Shown one piece after another: positions 17,761-25,583 of a DNA stretch of 64,000 nt; positions within the stretch are counted from its first letter, which is position 1, and each line of letters starts with the position of its first letter. Origin of the DNA: JAIXRY01 sp031972855 (GTDB lineage: Bacteria > Patescibacteriota > Minisyncoccia > Phycocordibacterales > UBA9973); NCBI GenBank assembly GCA_031972855.1, contig DALYDY010000004.1:1-64000 (forward strand). Reading direction: 5' to 3'. The position numbers and the translations under genes were made by a program. The notes beneath the pieces are model-generated. The model was not told the DNA's origin, did no database searches, and saw nothing but the letters and a program-made list of their open reading frames with translations.

Positions 17761-18255
17761 ATGCATCATCACAAATTTTTTAAAGCGTTCTTGATATTGT
17801 ATGCTGGTGTTTTAATATTCCACGCAGCAGAACTTCCTTTTTTAAACCCATTAGTAATTATTGGGCTTATTGCTGGTCTTACTCTCGCTCTTATATCTCA
17901 TTCATATCATGGGAAAATAGCTCTTTTTCTATTGATAATACATATGGGTGTAGACATGATAAATCATGGATTATATTTTGAGAGTTATAAATTACAAGAT
18001 TATCTATTTGGAATTCTTCACCTTGGAATGGACGTAGTATTTCTTTATGAAGAAAGTCTAGCACACACAAAAAAACCAAAAACAACACTTCTTATAACAG
18101 GCCTTATTCTAATTGGAATATTTATAATTTCAAAAACTGTTGGGTTAGAAATTCCAGAAAACACACATGAACCTATAGAGGCTTTAGTTATGAGTGGAAT
18201 TCTAGGATGCGTTGTTTATCACTTTTGGAATAAAAAGAAGCATTTGCATAAATAA
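17761..18255 (+). CDS. Hypothetical membrane protein, 164 aa
   Basis: Five predicted membrane helices (about 8-25, 30-48, 52-68, 80-97 and 108-128) and a final weaker one, with a His-rich N-terminus (MHHHKFF) and C-terminus (KKKHLHK). No family recognised. A TATAAT box (17745-17750) lies 10 bases before the ATG, giving almost no leader. Ends in a terminator hairpin at 18258-18282. Confidence 0.7.
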   Translation: MHHHKFFKAFLILYAGVLIFHAAELPFLNPLVIIGLIAGLTLALISHSYHGKIALFLLIIHMGVDMINHGLYFESYKLQDYLFGILHLGMDVVFLYEESLAHTKKPKTTLLITGLILIGIFIISKTVGLEIPENTHEPIEALVMSGILGCVVYHFWNKKKHLHK

Positions 18256-18257
18256 AA

Positions 18258-18282
18258 AAGCTGCGTCACAATGACACAGCTT
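18258..18282. terminator. Terminator between convergent small genes
   Basis: AAGCTGCGTCA, loop CAA, TGACACAGCTT with one mismatch, preceded by A-rich and followed by T/A-rich sequence. Confidence 0.6.
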
Positions 18283-18289
18283 ATAAAAA

Positions 18290-18484
18290 TCAAACAGTAA
18301 TAATGTTTTTTTGTTGCTTTTTTATTTTGTATACAGAGTATACCCCTAAACAAATAGCTGCAATAATTAAGTAACCAATTCCAGATAATGGAGCATCTTC
18401 TACATCATCATCAAAACCTGGCTGAGCACGTGATTCAGCAACAAACAAAACAAAAAGAACAAATAAAGCAAAGATTTTTTTCAT
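18290..18484 (-). CDS. Small exported membrane protein, 64 aa
   Basis: Signal peptide (MKKIFALFVLFVLFVAESRAQ, 1-21), an acidic segment FDDDVEDAPL, one membrane helix (about 33-52) and a Lys-rich tail. This plan closely resembles small proteins common in Bacteroidota (signal, QPGFDDDV-like acidic stretch, PIxG helix); I infer possible transfer but cannot test it. Function unknown. Confidence 0.6.
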   Translation of the reverse strand: MKKIFALFVLFVLFVAESRAQPGFDDDVEDAPLSGIGYLIIAAICLGVYSVYKIKKQQKNIITV

Positions 18485-18549
18485 AAATAAAATATATTTT
18501 TAAATTTCTATACAATTTTAACACATTAAGACAAAAAAGCAAGTTTATT

Positions 18550-18575
18550 ATAAAAGCCGCAAATATGCGGCTTTT
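18550..18575. terminator. Hairpin in the 18485-18813 intergenic region
   Basis: AAAAGCCGCA, loop AATA, TGCGGCTTTTT. Nothing else between 18576 and 18763 stands out apart from AT-rich sequence. Confidence 0.55.
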
Positions 18576-18763
18576 TAGTGGATTCTTTCCACCTTCCTCC
18601 CCTTTCTCATTTTAGGATTAGGCATTATTTTATTTTGCTTAAAGATAAACATAAATAAAAATATTCAGAAAAAAAGTTTTGTATAGTATTTAACTTTATT
18701 CATTTGATTATTGATTTGTTGTTCTCAATAATTTTATCATGGAAAAATTTCTGATTTTGAAAT

Positions 18764-18811
18764 AACTGTTGAAAGAAAAATCCCCTCGAGGGGATTTTTC
18801 TTTCAACAGTT
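18764..18811. terminator. Terminator: 48-bp perfect palindrome
   Basis: AACTGTTGAAAGAAAAATCC with its exact complement around CCTCGAGG, directly after the stop of the minus-strand 147-aa gene. Twenty-four paired bases without a mismatch is longer than usual for a terminator. Confidence 0.75.
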
Positions 18812-18813
18812 GT

Positions 18814-19257
18814 TTAATTTAATTCTTGAGGATCAATTCTTGTTAATATATATTTGAATGTTTCCTGCATTTTATTAAACATATCAACATATTTTTCCTT
18901 TTCAATAGAGTCAATAGTTAGATTAGTTATAGAATCATTGATTTCTTTAATTTCTTTTTTAATTTTATCAATTTTTTCTTTTATTTCTAAAATATGATCT
19001 TCTGAATATTTTTTAATTGCAGGTTTTTCATAACCCTCTTCTCTATGCATTTCATTTAAAAAATCAGCCATATCATTAGAATCTGTAATATGTTTAAGAT
19101 GGTCTATATCATCTTGCAAAAAATCAAGACCTTCTTTTAACAAAACAAATGCCTCATTTTGAAGTATTTCATTTTCTTTTACATGTTTTTGTAAATCAGC
19201 AATATCTTTATCTAATTGTGGATCATTAATACTGTGTTCACTGTTCTCTATAGACAT
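18814..19257 (-). CDS. Hypothetical coiled-coil protein, 147 aa
   Basis: Soluble, very acidic/basic protein, nearly all helical with heptad-like patterns (LQKHVKENEIL; KEKIDKIKKEIKEI). The start MSIENSEHS is preferred over an in-frame ATG 57 bases upstream because it shares its context (ATTATGTCTATAGA) with the next gene upstream, which also begins MSIEN. No family recognised. Followed by a strong terminator. Confidence 0.6.
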   Translation of the reverse strand: MSIENSEHSINDPQLDKDIADLQKHVKENEILQNEAFVLLKEGLDFLQDDIDHLKHITDSNDMADFLNEMHREEGYEKPAIKKYSEDHILEIKEKIDKIKKEIKEINDSITNLTIDSIEKEKYVDMFNKMQETFKYILTRIDPQELN

Positions 19258-19264
19258 AATTTTC

Positions 19265-19543
19265 TTATTTATAATGATTTTGAACTCTTTCAATAAATTC
19301 TTCCAAACTATCAATATGGATTTTCATATCTGAATAATTTCCAGACTTACCTTTAAAGTTTAATCCTCCACCTAAATTATAGTCTGGCTCTGTACCCTCT
19401 TCTCCATCTAGAAGACTTGCAATATTTTTTATCTGTCTTCCATCGAATTCGGCACGTGCGTCACCAAGTGAAATATATCCTTCACTATCTGCTTTTGAAA
19501 AATATTTTTCCTTAAGACTTTGGTTTTGGTTTTCTATAGACAT
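19265..19543 (-). CDS. Hypothetical protein, 92 aa
   Basis: Small soluble protein with no family I recognise. Contains DSEGYISLGDARAEFDGRQI (about 19-38) and a helical C-terminus. It begins MSIEN like its downstream neighbour and lies 7 bases upstream of it, so the two form an operon. Confidence 0.55.
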   Translation of the reverse strand: MSIENQNQSLKEKYFSKADSEGYISLGDARAEFDGRQIKNIASLLDGEEGTEPDYNLGGGLNFKGKSGNYSDMKIHIDSLEEFIERVQNHYK

Positions 19544-19646
19544 AATATTAATTATAACAATTTATATGAGTAGTGAGAACAGTTCTTGCTATATATAATG
19601 TTTTGTGACTCTTTCGATTGTAGTATTTAAACACTTCTCTAATATA

Positions 19647-20363
19647 TTATTGTTTTATATACCTCTTTAATTCTATGGGGATCAACTTTTTAGTATCATT
19701 TTTTATCCAATTAATTACAGCTTTTTTTACCTTACTATCTTTTACCAACTTTAAGTATTGTTTCGCCGCTATTTTTCCAACATACTCTTTACCAACAAAT
19801 TCATATTCTTTAATTTTATCCCACTCAAATGGTTTTTCTATTTTTATTATCTCTATTGGTTTTACTGGAAAAAAAGAAATCCATTCTTTATATCTATTCC
19901 ATTTACCGAGTTGAAATATTTTGTATGTCATTTCAAAAAAATTAAACCCTTCAAGAATATAAATGTATCCGTGATGTTTGCTCCCTAAATGCAAAGTCCT
20001 GCCTTTATAGGTTACATTGTGATAGATACGACCCGGTATGCTTTTGCGAGCTTTTAGATAATCAGAAGAATACAATTTACAGAAGTCGTCAGTTGGTTTT
20101 GCTCTTGCAAATATAACAGGACTTCCAAATTCATATCCTCCTTCACCATACACGTTTTTATTTTTTTGAGGGTCAAGAATGGTAAACTTTTTCGGAGATG
20201 CGTGAAATAAATATTTTTGTTTTGCTGGTTTAATAGAAATAATTTGAACGTCCGTATCTGTAGGAATTAGATTTTTTTCAACAATATCATTTTCTGTATT
20301 CCAAATTATTCTATATCCATCTTTTGTTTTAAGGATAAATTGAGGTGATTGGTATTTTTTCAT
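19647..20363 (-). CDS. Hypothetical protein, possibly ADP-ribosyltransferase-like
   Basis: 238 aa from MKKYQSP. The stretch LFHASPKKFTILDP (near 48), followed by GSPVIFARAKPTDDF, resembles the H-[AG]-S/T-P ... FA(T/R) pattern of some ADP-ribosyltransferase-fold and RES-like proteins, but the other catalytic positions are not clear to me. It could instead be an unrelated protein. No membrane segment. It is part of a minus-strand run of accessory genes (GNAT, DUF1801). Confidence 0.55.
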   Translation of the reverse strand: MKKYQSPQFILKTKDGYRIIWNTENDIVEKNLIPTDTDVQIISIKPAKQKYLFHASPKKFTILDPQKNKNVYGEGGYEFGSPVIFARAKPTDDFCKLYSSDYLKARKSIPGRIYHNVTYKGRTLHLGSKHHGYIYILEGFNFFEMTYKIFQLGKWNRYKEWISFFPVKPIEIIKIEKPFEWDKIKEYEFVGKEYVGKIAAKQYLKLVKDSKVKKAVINWIKNDTKKLIPIELKRYIKQ

Positions 20364-20392
20364 TTTTATATTATATCGCAAACTAAACTATA

Positions 20393-20872
20393 TTACTCTT
20401 CAATTAAAATTATTGGTCTTCCTAAGTCTTTTGATAAAGTTTCCAAAAGCTCCCCACCTTCTTTTGAATAAGCCCAGGAATAAAGTGGGAGAGTTTTACC
20501 ATCTGAAATCTTTTCTATAGAATCTTTTAATAATTTTAAAGCATGGCCCATCCTACGATATTCTGGAAGAACAAAAACCCCTGAAATATATAATGATTCG
20601 AAATTCTTTTCTTCTGTCGCCATATCAAGCAATTCTCTTTCTGTAATTTTTTTATTAAGAAAACTATTCATTACTCCAACACTTGTGGGTACAACCACAG
20701 CCCAAGCAATAGGATTATTCTCACCATCAAATATATATGCGAGAGTGTCAGGATGAATACTTCTAAGCTTGTCGGCAGATTCGTTTGTAATAGGCATTTG
20801 ATCTGGATCATTCTCAGTTCCAAAAAACTCTTCAGATATTTTTAGTATTTTTTCAAAAGCATCTTTATTCAT
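20393..20872 (-). CDS. GNAT-family acetyltransferase
   Basis: 159 aa. Acetyl-CoA-binding motif A is visible as VFVLPEYRRMGHALKLL (near 100-116), the Q/RxxGxG/A pyrophosphate loop, after a beta strand (IAWAVVVPTSVG). Substrate unknown. Six bases after the DUF1801 gene, so probably cotranscribed. Confidence 0.72.
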   Translation of the reverse strand: MNKDAFEKILKISEEFFGTENDPDQMPITNESADKLRSIHPDTLAYIFDGENNPIAWAVVVPTSVGVMNSFLNKKITERELLDMATEEKNFESLYISGVFVLPEYRRMGHALKLLKDSIEKISDGKTLPLYSWAYSKEGGELLETLSKDLGRPIILIEE

Positions 20873-20878
20873 AAATTA

Positions 20879-21235
20879 TTATTTAAATTCTTTTATCTGT
20901 TTCATTCTAAATTTTATAATCTTTACTATTAGACTTTTTGGTAGTTTTTTATCAAAAGGAAATTGTATTGCACCTTTTGATTGTTTGTAAGAAATAAGCT
21001 CTTCTTTAAAAGCGACAATTGGACCAGGTGTTGGATAGAATCCTATGTGAGACTTTTGACCACCAAAATATACCAGTGGCTTCCCTTCGAATTTATATGC
21101 TGGCATTCCGTAACTAATAGACTCTTCTGACTTTGGAGACACCTTTCTCACAATATCTCTTAGTTCTATCAATTTAACTTGAATGTCTTTTGGGTAGCTT
21201 TTTATATAGTCATCAACATTTTTAAATGTTTTCAT
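20879..21235 (-). CDS. DUF1801 (YdhG-like) protein
   Basis: 118 aa. Family features: VDDYIKSYPKD, SYGMPAYKF (near 41), VYFGGQKSHIGFYP and GAIQFPFDKKLP. These small alpha/beta proteins include YdhG/FrataxinLike 'iron chaperone' annotations in Gram-positives; the biochemical role is not settled. Full length. Upstream of the GNAT gene. Confidence 0.82.
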   Translation of the reverse strand: MKTFKNVDDYIKSYPKDIQVKLIELRDIVRKVSPKSEESISYGMPAYKFEGKPLVYFGGQKSHIGFYPTPGPIVAFKEELISYKQSKGAIQFPFDKKLPKSLIVKIIKFRMKQIKEFK

Positions 21236-21306
21236 AGATTTAATATTTTAGAAATTTCTTCTGAGGGTAAAAATGGACGATTTCTTCTAGATTCATAATT
21301 TTGTTA

Positions 21307-21939
21307 TTACTTCCAAAATATTCTGATTATCTTTGTTTTTAAAAAATTAGAACCAGTCGCTCCTATATATTCCAAAAAATTTTCTGTTGAATATTTAGAT
21401 CCAGCGATAAATTTTTTAAGTTCATAATAATTTAAGATATAATTTACTACATTTTTAGGAGAATTTGACACTCCGTAAGATATATATATCCATGCACCAT
21501 GTTCAGGTAAATCTTTTTTTAATTTTATTGTAATTATAAATGGTTCTATAAAATTTTGAGGTGCAAAACTTTCACCATCTTTAAGTATAATATTTAATGC
21601 TTCATTTCTCATATTCCACCCCTTAAAAAGGATAGTTTGAGGTGTTTTTTCTAAATGTAAATCAAATCCAGAAGAAGAGAAATTAATCCAAAAATCTTTA
21701 ATGATTTCGTCATTTTTATTTTGGAAAATTGGTCCAAATTTATACTCAAAGTAATCATTATTTTCAGTTAATATCTTTGAATATACTCTCCATGCACAGA
21801 TTATTTTTTTACTCCTTTTACTTTTTGAAATCTCATTTCTTATCCATTTTAAAAAACCTACAGCCCAAGCAAAAATAATTGTTAATATAAAAATAACAAC
21901 TGATACAACCCCTTGGTTATTATTTAATATATCAATCAT
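21307..21939 (-). CDS. Hypothetical membrane-anchored protein, 210 aa
   Basis: One N-terminal membrane helix (about 12-32), basic stop-transfer (KSKRSKK), then a 160-residue soluble domain with alternating strands (FWINFSSSGFDLHL; FKGWNMRNEALNIILKDG). No family recognised. Its ATG overlaps the stop of the upstream gene (21936-22328) by 4 bases, so they are coupled and may act together. Confidence 0.58.
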   Translation of the reverse strand: MIDILNNNQGVVSVVIFILTIIFAWAVGFLKWIRNEISKSKRSKKIICAWRVYSKILTENNDYFEYKFGPIFQNKNDEIIKDFWINFSSSGFDLHLEKTPQTILFKGWNMRNEALNIILKDGESFAPQNFIEPFIITIKLKKDLPEHGAWIYISYGVSNSPKNVVNYILNYYELKKFIAGSKYSTENFLEYIGATGSNFLKTKIIRIFWK

Positions 21940-22328
21940 TTTATTAATTTTTTAAATGAATCTGGATTATTTTTTGCAAGATCTTTAATGTATTCATAAT
22001 TAAAACGTCCATATCCAAAAGTTTGTTCTTCTTGACTGTTCCCTTTTTCTTCTTCAAAGTCAAAGAAATTAATAAAATCTAAAATTGAATTTATTAGATT
22101 ACCAATTATTTTTATTGGTTTTTCATATTTTTCTGCCATATCAAAAATACTTCTATCTTCATGTTTCATTAATGTGGCAACTATATCTGCTTTTTTATAA
22201 AGCTCCTTCCATAGATACTTAATTATTGCCTCCCAATTAAAAACATTTTTCCAAAAATAATTAACAATAAAAATTGATCCTAATATAATCATTAAATACC
22301 ACATATATTTTATTATATCGTTAAACAA
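21936..22328 (-). CDS. Hypothetical membrane-anchored protein, 130 aa
   Basis: N-terminal membrane helix (about 6-25) followed by a helical cytoplasmic or extracellular domain ending in an acidic stretch (FDFEEEKGNSQEE). No family recognised. Translationally coupled to the 210-aa gene downstream. Confidence 0.55.
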   Translation of the reverse strand: MFNDIIKYMWYLMIILGSIFIVNYFWKNVFNWEAIIKYLWKELYKKADIVATLMKHEDRSIFDMAEKYEKPIKIIGNLINSILDFINFFDFEEEKGNSQEEQTFGYGRFNYEYIKDLAKNNPDSFKKLIK

Positions 22329-22380
22329 TATAAATTAATAGGTTTTAATTTATATTGAGTGCAATAACTTAAATAGTGTT

Positions 22381-22530
22381 TATTAGTAAACTAAGTCTCT
22401 CCTCTCGCTCTGCTGAGCTCGAGACCTTCATCCTCTCGACGAGAATTGCGGCCCGCGGTTCGAGTCTCTGTTCCAACAATATACTATATAAAAACACCCA
22501 CTTTATTGCGGGTGTTTTTATATAGTATTG
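22381..22530 (-). repeat. Fold-back element after tRNA-Gln
   Basis: Read on the minus strand, the tRNA 3' end continues through CAATACTATATAAAAACACC into a near-perfect hairpin (two-base bulge). The return arm goes on as TTGGAACAGAGACTCGAACC, an imperfect inverted copy of the tRNA-Gln acceptor and T-arm. GC-rich small hairpins follow, then a degenerate direct copy of the tRNA 3' end (GACTTAGTTTACTA). Same plan as the four elements at 44.6-46.3 kb, but more decayed and without the inserted hairpin. Confidence 0.6.
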
Positions 22531-22601
22531 CTGGGAAACTAGGACTCGAACCTAGATAAACGGAACCAAAATCCGTTGTCCTACCATTAGACGATTTCCC
22601 A
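22531..22601 (-). tRNA. tRNA-Gln (anticodon TTG)
   Basis: Cloverleaf on the minus strand: acceptor TGGGAAA/TTTCCCA, anticodon stem ACGGA/TCCGT with loop TTTTGGT (anticodon TTG, CAA codons), T-arm CTAGG-TTCGAGT-CCTAG, discriminator G. CCA is not encoded; the next bases are CA. Confidence 0.94.
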
Positions 22602-22685
22602 ATATTTTTAACGTAACTCCACTATAATACAAGAATTACGGAAAAAACTCAATATGCTACAATATAAATATAAAATATTATATTT

Positions 22686-23246
22686 ATGAAAAACAGTAAC
22701 AGATTAAACCTTGCACAAGAATATGTTCGTAATGCTCACTCCCATATTGTTGGAACATCAATCTCTGGCATTAAAAAACCTCAAATTCATCACATACAGG
22801 AAGTTGCTGATTTGGTATGGATTTCTGGTGGGACAGAAGATGAAATTATTTCTGCATGGCTTCATGATAGTGTAGAAGATACTGAAGTAAGTTTTGATAA
22901 TATTGAAGAAATATTTGGAAAAGAAGTTAGAGATATCGTTTACGGACTAACAGATCATGGACACTACAAAGATTTACCTTTACAGGAAAGAAAACAGTTA
23001 CAGGCTGACAGACTTAAAAATGAAAGTGTTAGTGTTCGTAGAATTAAAATAGCTGACCAGACATCTAATATAAGAGGTCTTACAATCGACCCAATAAATA
23101 GCATGACTGAGGAGGAATGTTATTATTATATTCGAGGTGCAAAATTATTAGCAGACGAATGCAAAGGCGTTAGCGAACTTTTGGATAATATTTTTGATCA
23201 AGAATACATCAAAGGATTAGAAAGATTTCCAAATATTTTAAGATAA
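22686..23246 (+). CDS. HD-domain phosphohydrolase (ppGpp hydrolase-like)
   Basis: 186 aa. Signatures HHIQEVADLVW, AWLHDSVEDTEV (metal-binding HD near residue 57) and RRIKIADQTSNIRGL match the HD hydrolase domain of SpoT-type and small HD proteins acting on nucleotides. No synthetase domain. Single plus-strand gene; TACAAT (extended TGC) about 28 bases upstream is a candidate -10. Confidence 0.78.
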   Translation: MKNSNRLNLAQEYVRNAHSHIVGTSISGIKKPQIHHIQEVADLVWISGGTEDEIISAWLHDSVEDTEVSFDNIEEIFGKEVRDIVYGLTDHGHYKDLPLQERKQLQADRLKNESVSVRRIKIADQTSNIRGLTIDPINSMTEEECYYYIRGAKLLADECKGVSELLDNIFDQEYIKGLERFPNILR

Positions 23247-23312
23247 TCTCACTACCATACAAGACTTGGAGTTTTTTCAACCCTCCAAAAATAGTATATT
23301 GGGTACAAATAA

Positions 23313-23354
23313 AAAAAGAACCTGTCACTCCATAAGGAGATTGACAAGTTCTTT
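23313..23354 (-). terminator. Terminator overlapping the end of the 145-aa gene
   Basis: AAAGAACCTGTCA and TGACAAGTTCTTT pair; the single mismatch is G-U on the minus strand, the strand of the gene it ends. The coding end lies inside the hairpin. Confidence 0.6.
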
Positions 23355-23762
23355 GGTTTCGTTGGCTTTGAATATCTTCATTTGTTTTTCTCCTGATCTT
23401 ATGAACAAATCTCCAGGAAGAAAATCTATAGCCCATAGACCTTTAGACTCTAAAAAGAAAATCATTAATGGACCTTTTTCAGTAGAGATTACATTAGCAA
23501 TATCTTTATTTAGATAGTTGCGATTTTGTGAATCTTGTATCAAATAATACGCAAGACTCACTCCAACATCAAAAGTCATTATGTCTGTTGGTTTGGTAAT
23601 AATTTCTTGATATGGCTGATATGTGACGTAGCCCAATATCATTTTACTGATATTAGCTTTTAGAGTTTTAGGTTCGACTTTTTTGAAAGCCGGCATTTTG
23701 TAAACATTTTGACCAAAGAGTCCTGTACTAATAAGTACAAAAAGAATTATTATATTTTTCAT
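23325..23762 (-). CDS. Secreted hypothetical protein, 145 aa
   Basis: Signal peptide MKNIIILFVLISTGLFGQ (1-18), then a soluble domain of about 125 residues without a family I recognise. The FGQ-type cleavage site and composition recall Bacteroidota secreted proteins. Single gene with its own terminator. Confidence 0.6.
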   Translation of the reverse strand: MKNIIILFVLISTGLFGQNVYKMPAFKKVEPKTLKANISKMILGYVTYQPYQEIITKPTDIMTFDVGVSLAYYLIQDSQNRNYLNKDIANVISTEKGPLMIFFLESKGLWAIDFLPGDLFIRSGEKQMKIFKANETKELVNLLME

Positions 23763-23854
23763 GGTTCTATTATTTTATATATTATATACTAAATAATATA
23801 TTTTGTCAATACTTATTACAAATTCACAAAATTATTTATGTTATAATCTCCCTT

Positions 23855-24475
23855 ATGAAGATACAAAAATTTGAACAATCTGGGTTCATACTTGAATCCA
23901 CAAGTGGCTATAAAATAGCGATAGATATTGCAGGATTTACCCCACTCGAAAAACTTGAGAAATTGTCAGTAGACGCAATGCTTGTGTCTCATATTCACGG
24001 AGACCACTTCTCTGCTGAACACATAAAAGCACTTTCCCCTCTCAAACTATATTTGAATAAAGAATGTATTGATTTACTCGCAGAAGAAGCTGTATTTTTT
24101 GATATTGAAGAAGTGAAGGTTGGAGACCTATTAGAAACACCGGATTTCAAAGTCTTATTCTTCGATGTTGATCATGGGCCAAATGCGACAGTGAGACCAA
24201 AAGAGAATTTTGGATTTCTTATAGAATTCGATGGAGAAAAAATATACTTCGCAGGTGATATGTTCTACCCTTCTGGGATAGATGTGAATACGCTTGAAGT
24301 AGATACGGCTCTCATACCTATCGGAGGATATTACACTTTCGGGCCAAAAGAAGCGATTGATTTCATAAAACAATTCAAGTCTATCGGACAAGTCATCCCT
24401 ATGCATTTTGACAAGACTCCAGAAACAGAAGTTGAATTCAAAGTATTAGCGGAAATCGAAGAAGTTAATATTTAG
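23855..24475 (+). CDS. Metallo-beta-lactamase-fold hydrolase (UlaG-like)
   Basis: 206 aa. Metal-binding HIHGDHF (near 48-54), a downstream His in DVDHGPN, FAGDMFYP (Asp ligand) and PMHFDKTP (final His) are all present, so both metal sites look intact. UlaG-like proteins hydrolyse lactones or phosphoesters; substrate unknown. TATAAT (23842-23847, extended TG) lies 7 bases before the ATG, so the mRNA should be leaderless. First of three plus-strand genes. Confidence 0.85.
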   Translation: MKIQKFEQSGFILESTSGYKIAIDIAGFTPLEKLEKLSVDAMLVSHIHGDHFSAEHIKALSPLKLYLNKECIDLLAEEAVFFDIEEVKVGDLLETPDFKVLFFDVDHGPNATVRPKENFGFLIEFDGEKIYFAGDMFYPSGIDVNTLEVDTALIPIGGYYTFGPKEAIDFIKQFKSIGQVIPMHFDKTPETEVEFKVLAEIEEVNI

Positions 24476-24477
24476 AT

Positions 24478-24882
24478 ATGGAAAAAATACAAATTTACTT
24501 AGCTGGACAATCAAACGAGCACGATAATAACTACAAAGATATTTTTCAAAATACAGAAGATTTAAATTTTTATGATTGGGAAATACATTCTGACCAATCG
24601 TCACCTGATACTTTTTTTCCTGATGATTTAAATGGAATTAAAAATTCTCAATTTCTCATAGCAAATCCTGGAATAGCACCATCGGAAGGTACCTGGGTAG
24701 AAATTGGTTATTTTTATGCTAACAATACAGAAAAGCCTGGGGATTTTTGTAATAATTTAATAATTATATGGAAAGAAGAAAGGAATCCTAAATGGTCTAT
24801 TGAGTTTATTAAAAAGACTGGACACATAGTTGGTTCTGTGGAAGAAGCAAAAGAAAAATTATTTGAGTTAATTAAAAAATAA
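24478..24882 (+). CDS. Nucleoside 2-deoxyribosyltransferase-like protein
   Basis: 134 aa. Begins KIQIYLAG, with FPDDLNGIKNSQFLIANP and GTWVEIGYFYAN (Glu of the family's catalytic position), followed by NNLIIIWKEE: the Rossmann-like NDT fold. It starts 2 bases after the MBL gene. Could act on modified nucleosides; substrate not determinable. Confidence 0.68.
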   Translation: MEKIQIYLAGQSNEHDNNYKDIFQNTEDLNFYDWEIHSDQSSPDTFFPDDLNGIKNSQFLIANPGIAPSEGTWVEIGYFYANNTEKPGDFCNNLIIIWKEERNPKWSIEFIKKTGHIVGSVEEAKEKLFELIKK

Positions 24883-24892
24883 TTTTTAAATT

Positions 24893-25576
24893 ATGAAAAT
24901 ATTAAAAAATGTAACTCTCATAGCAATAGATTGTGTAGATGTCGAAAGAATACAAAAAGCTTTAGACATATCAACTCAAGAAATTGAATTTGGAGAAGTA
25001 AAATTACTTACATCTCTACCAACAGAAGATGGTAGAAAAATAGAGATTCCTCATATTGGATCAATAGAGGAATTTTCTCGTTTTTGTATCGAAGAATTAT
25101 ACAAATATGTAGACACAGAATATGTATTACTCGTTCAGTATGATGGATTTATTTTAAATCCCGACAGTTGGACAGACGAATTTATTAAATACGATTATAT
25201 TGGAGCTCCATGGCTTGTTGCAGATTGGTCTGTAAAAAATTTCGACTTCCCAGAATCAACCCTAGGCACACTCATTGTGGGTAATGGTGGTTTTAGTTTA
25301 AGAAGTAAAAAGTTTTTAGAAGTATCTGCAAAACTTTCAAAAGAAGGTAAAGTACCAAAATTACACCCTGAAGATGTGGCTATTTGTGTTTGGTACAGAA
25401 ATGAATTTGAAAACGAGAATATAAAATTTGCACCACCAGAAATTGCAGAAAAGTTCTCAATAGAAGGCACAAACAATATTTATGAAAAACAATTTGGATT
25501 TCATGGTTTGAAATGGACAAATATTTCTAAATGGATAGAAGAAAATCCTAAATGGAATATCAAAAACTATTTCTAA
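24893..25576 (+). CDS. DUF5672 family, glycosyltransferase-like
   Basis: 227 aa. The segment LLVQYDGFILNPDSWTDEFI (near 80-99), then YDYIGAPW, GNGGFSLRS and HPEDVAICV is characteristic of DUF5672, predicted to have a GT-A fold with NGGFSLR as a sugar-binding loop. Third gene of the 23855-25576 run. It may modify surface glycans; no direct evidence. Confidence 0.8.
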   Translation: MKILKNVTLIAIDCVDVERIQKALDISTQEIEFGEVKLLTSLPTEDGRKIEIPHIGSIEEFSRFCIEELYKYVDTEYVLLVQYDGFILNPDSWTDEFIKYDYIGAPWLVADWSVKNFDFPESTLGTLIVGNGGFSLRSKKFLEVSAKLSKEGKVPKLHPEDVAICVWYRNEFENENIKFAPPEIAEKFSIEGTNNIYEKQFGFHGLKWTNISKWIEENPKWNIKNYF

Positions 25577-25583
25577 AAAAATA

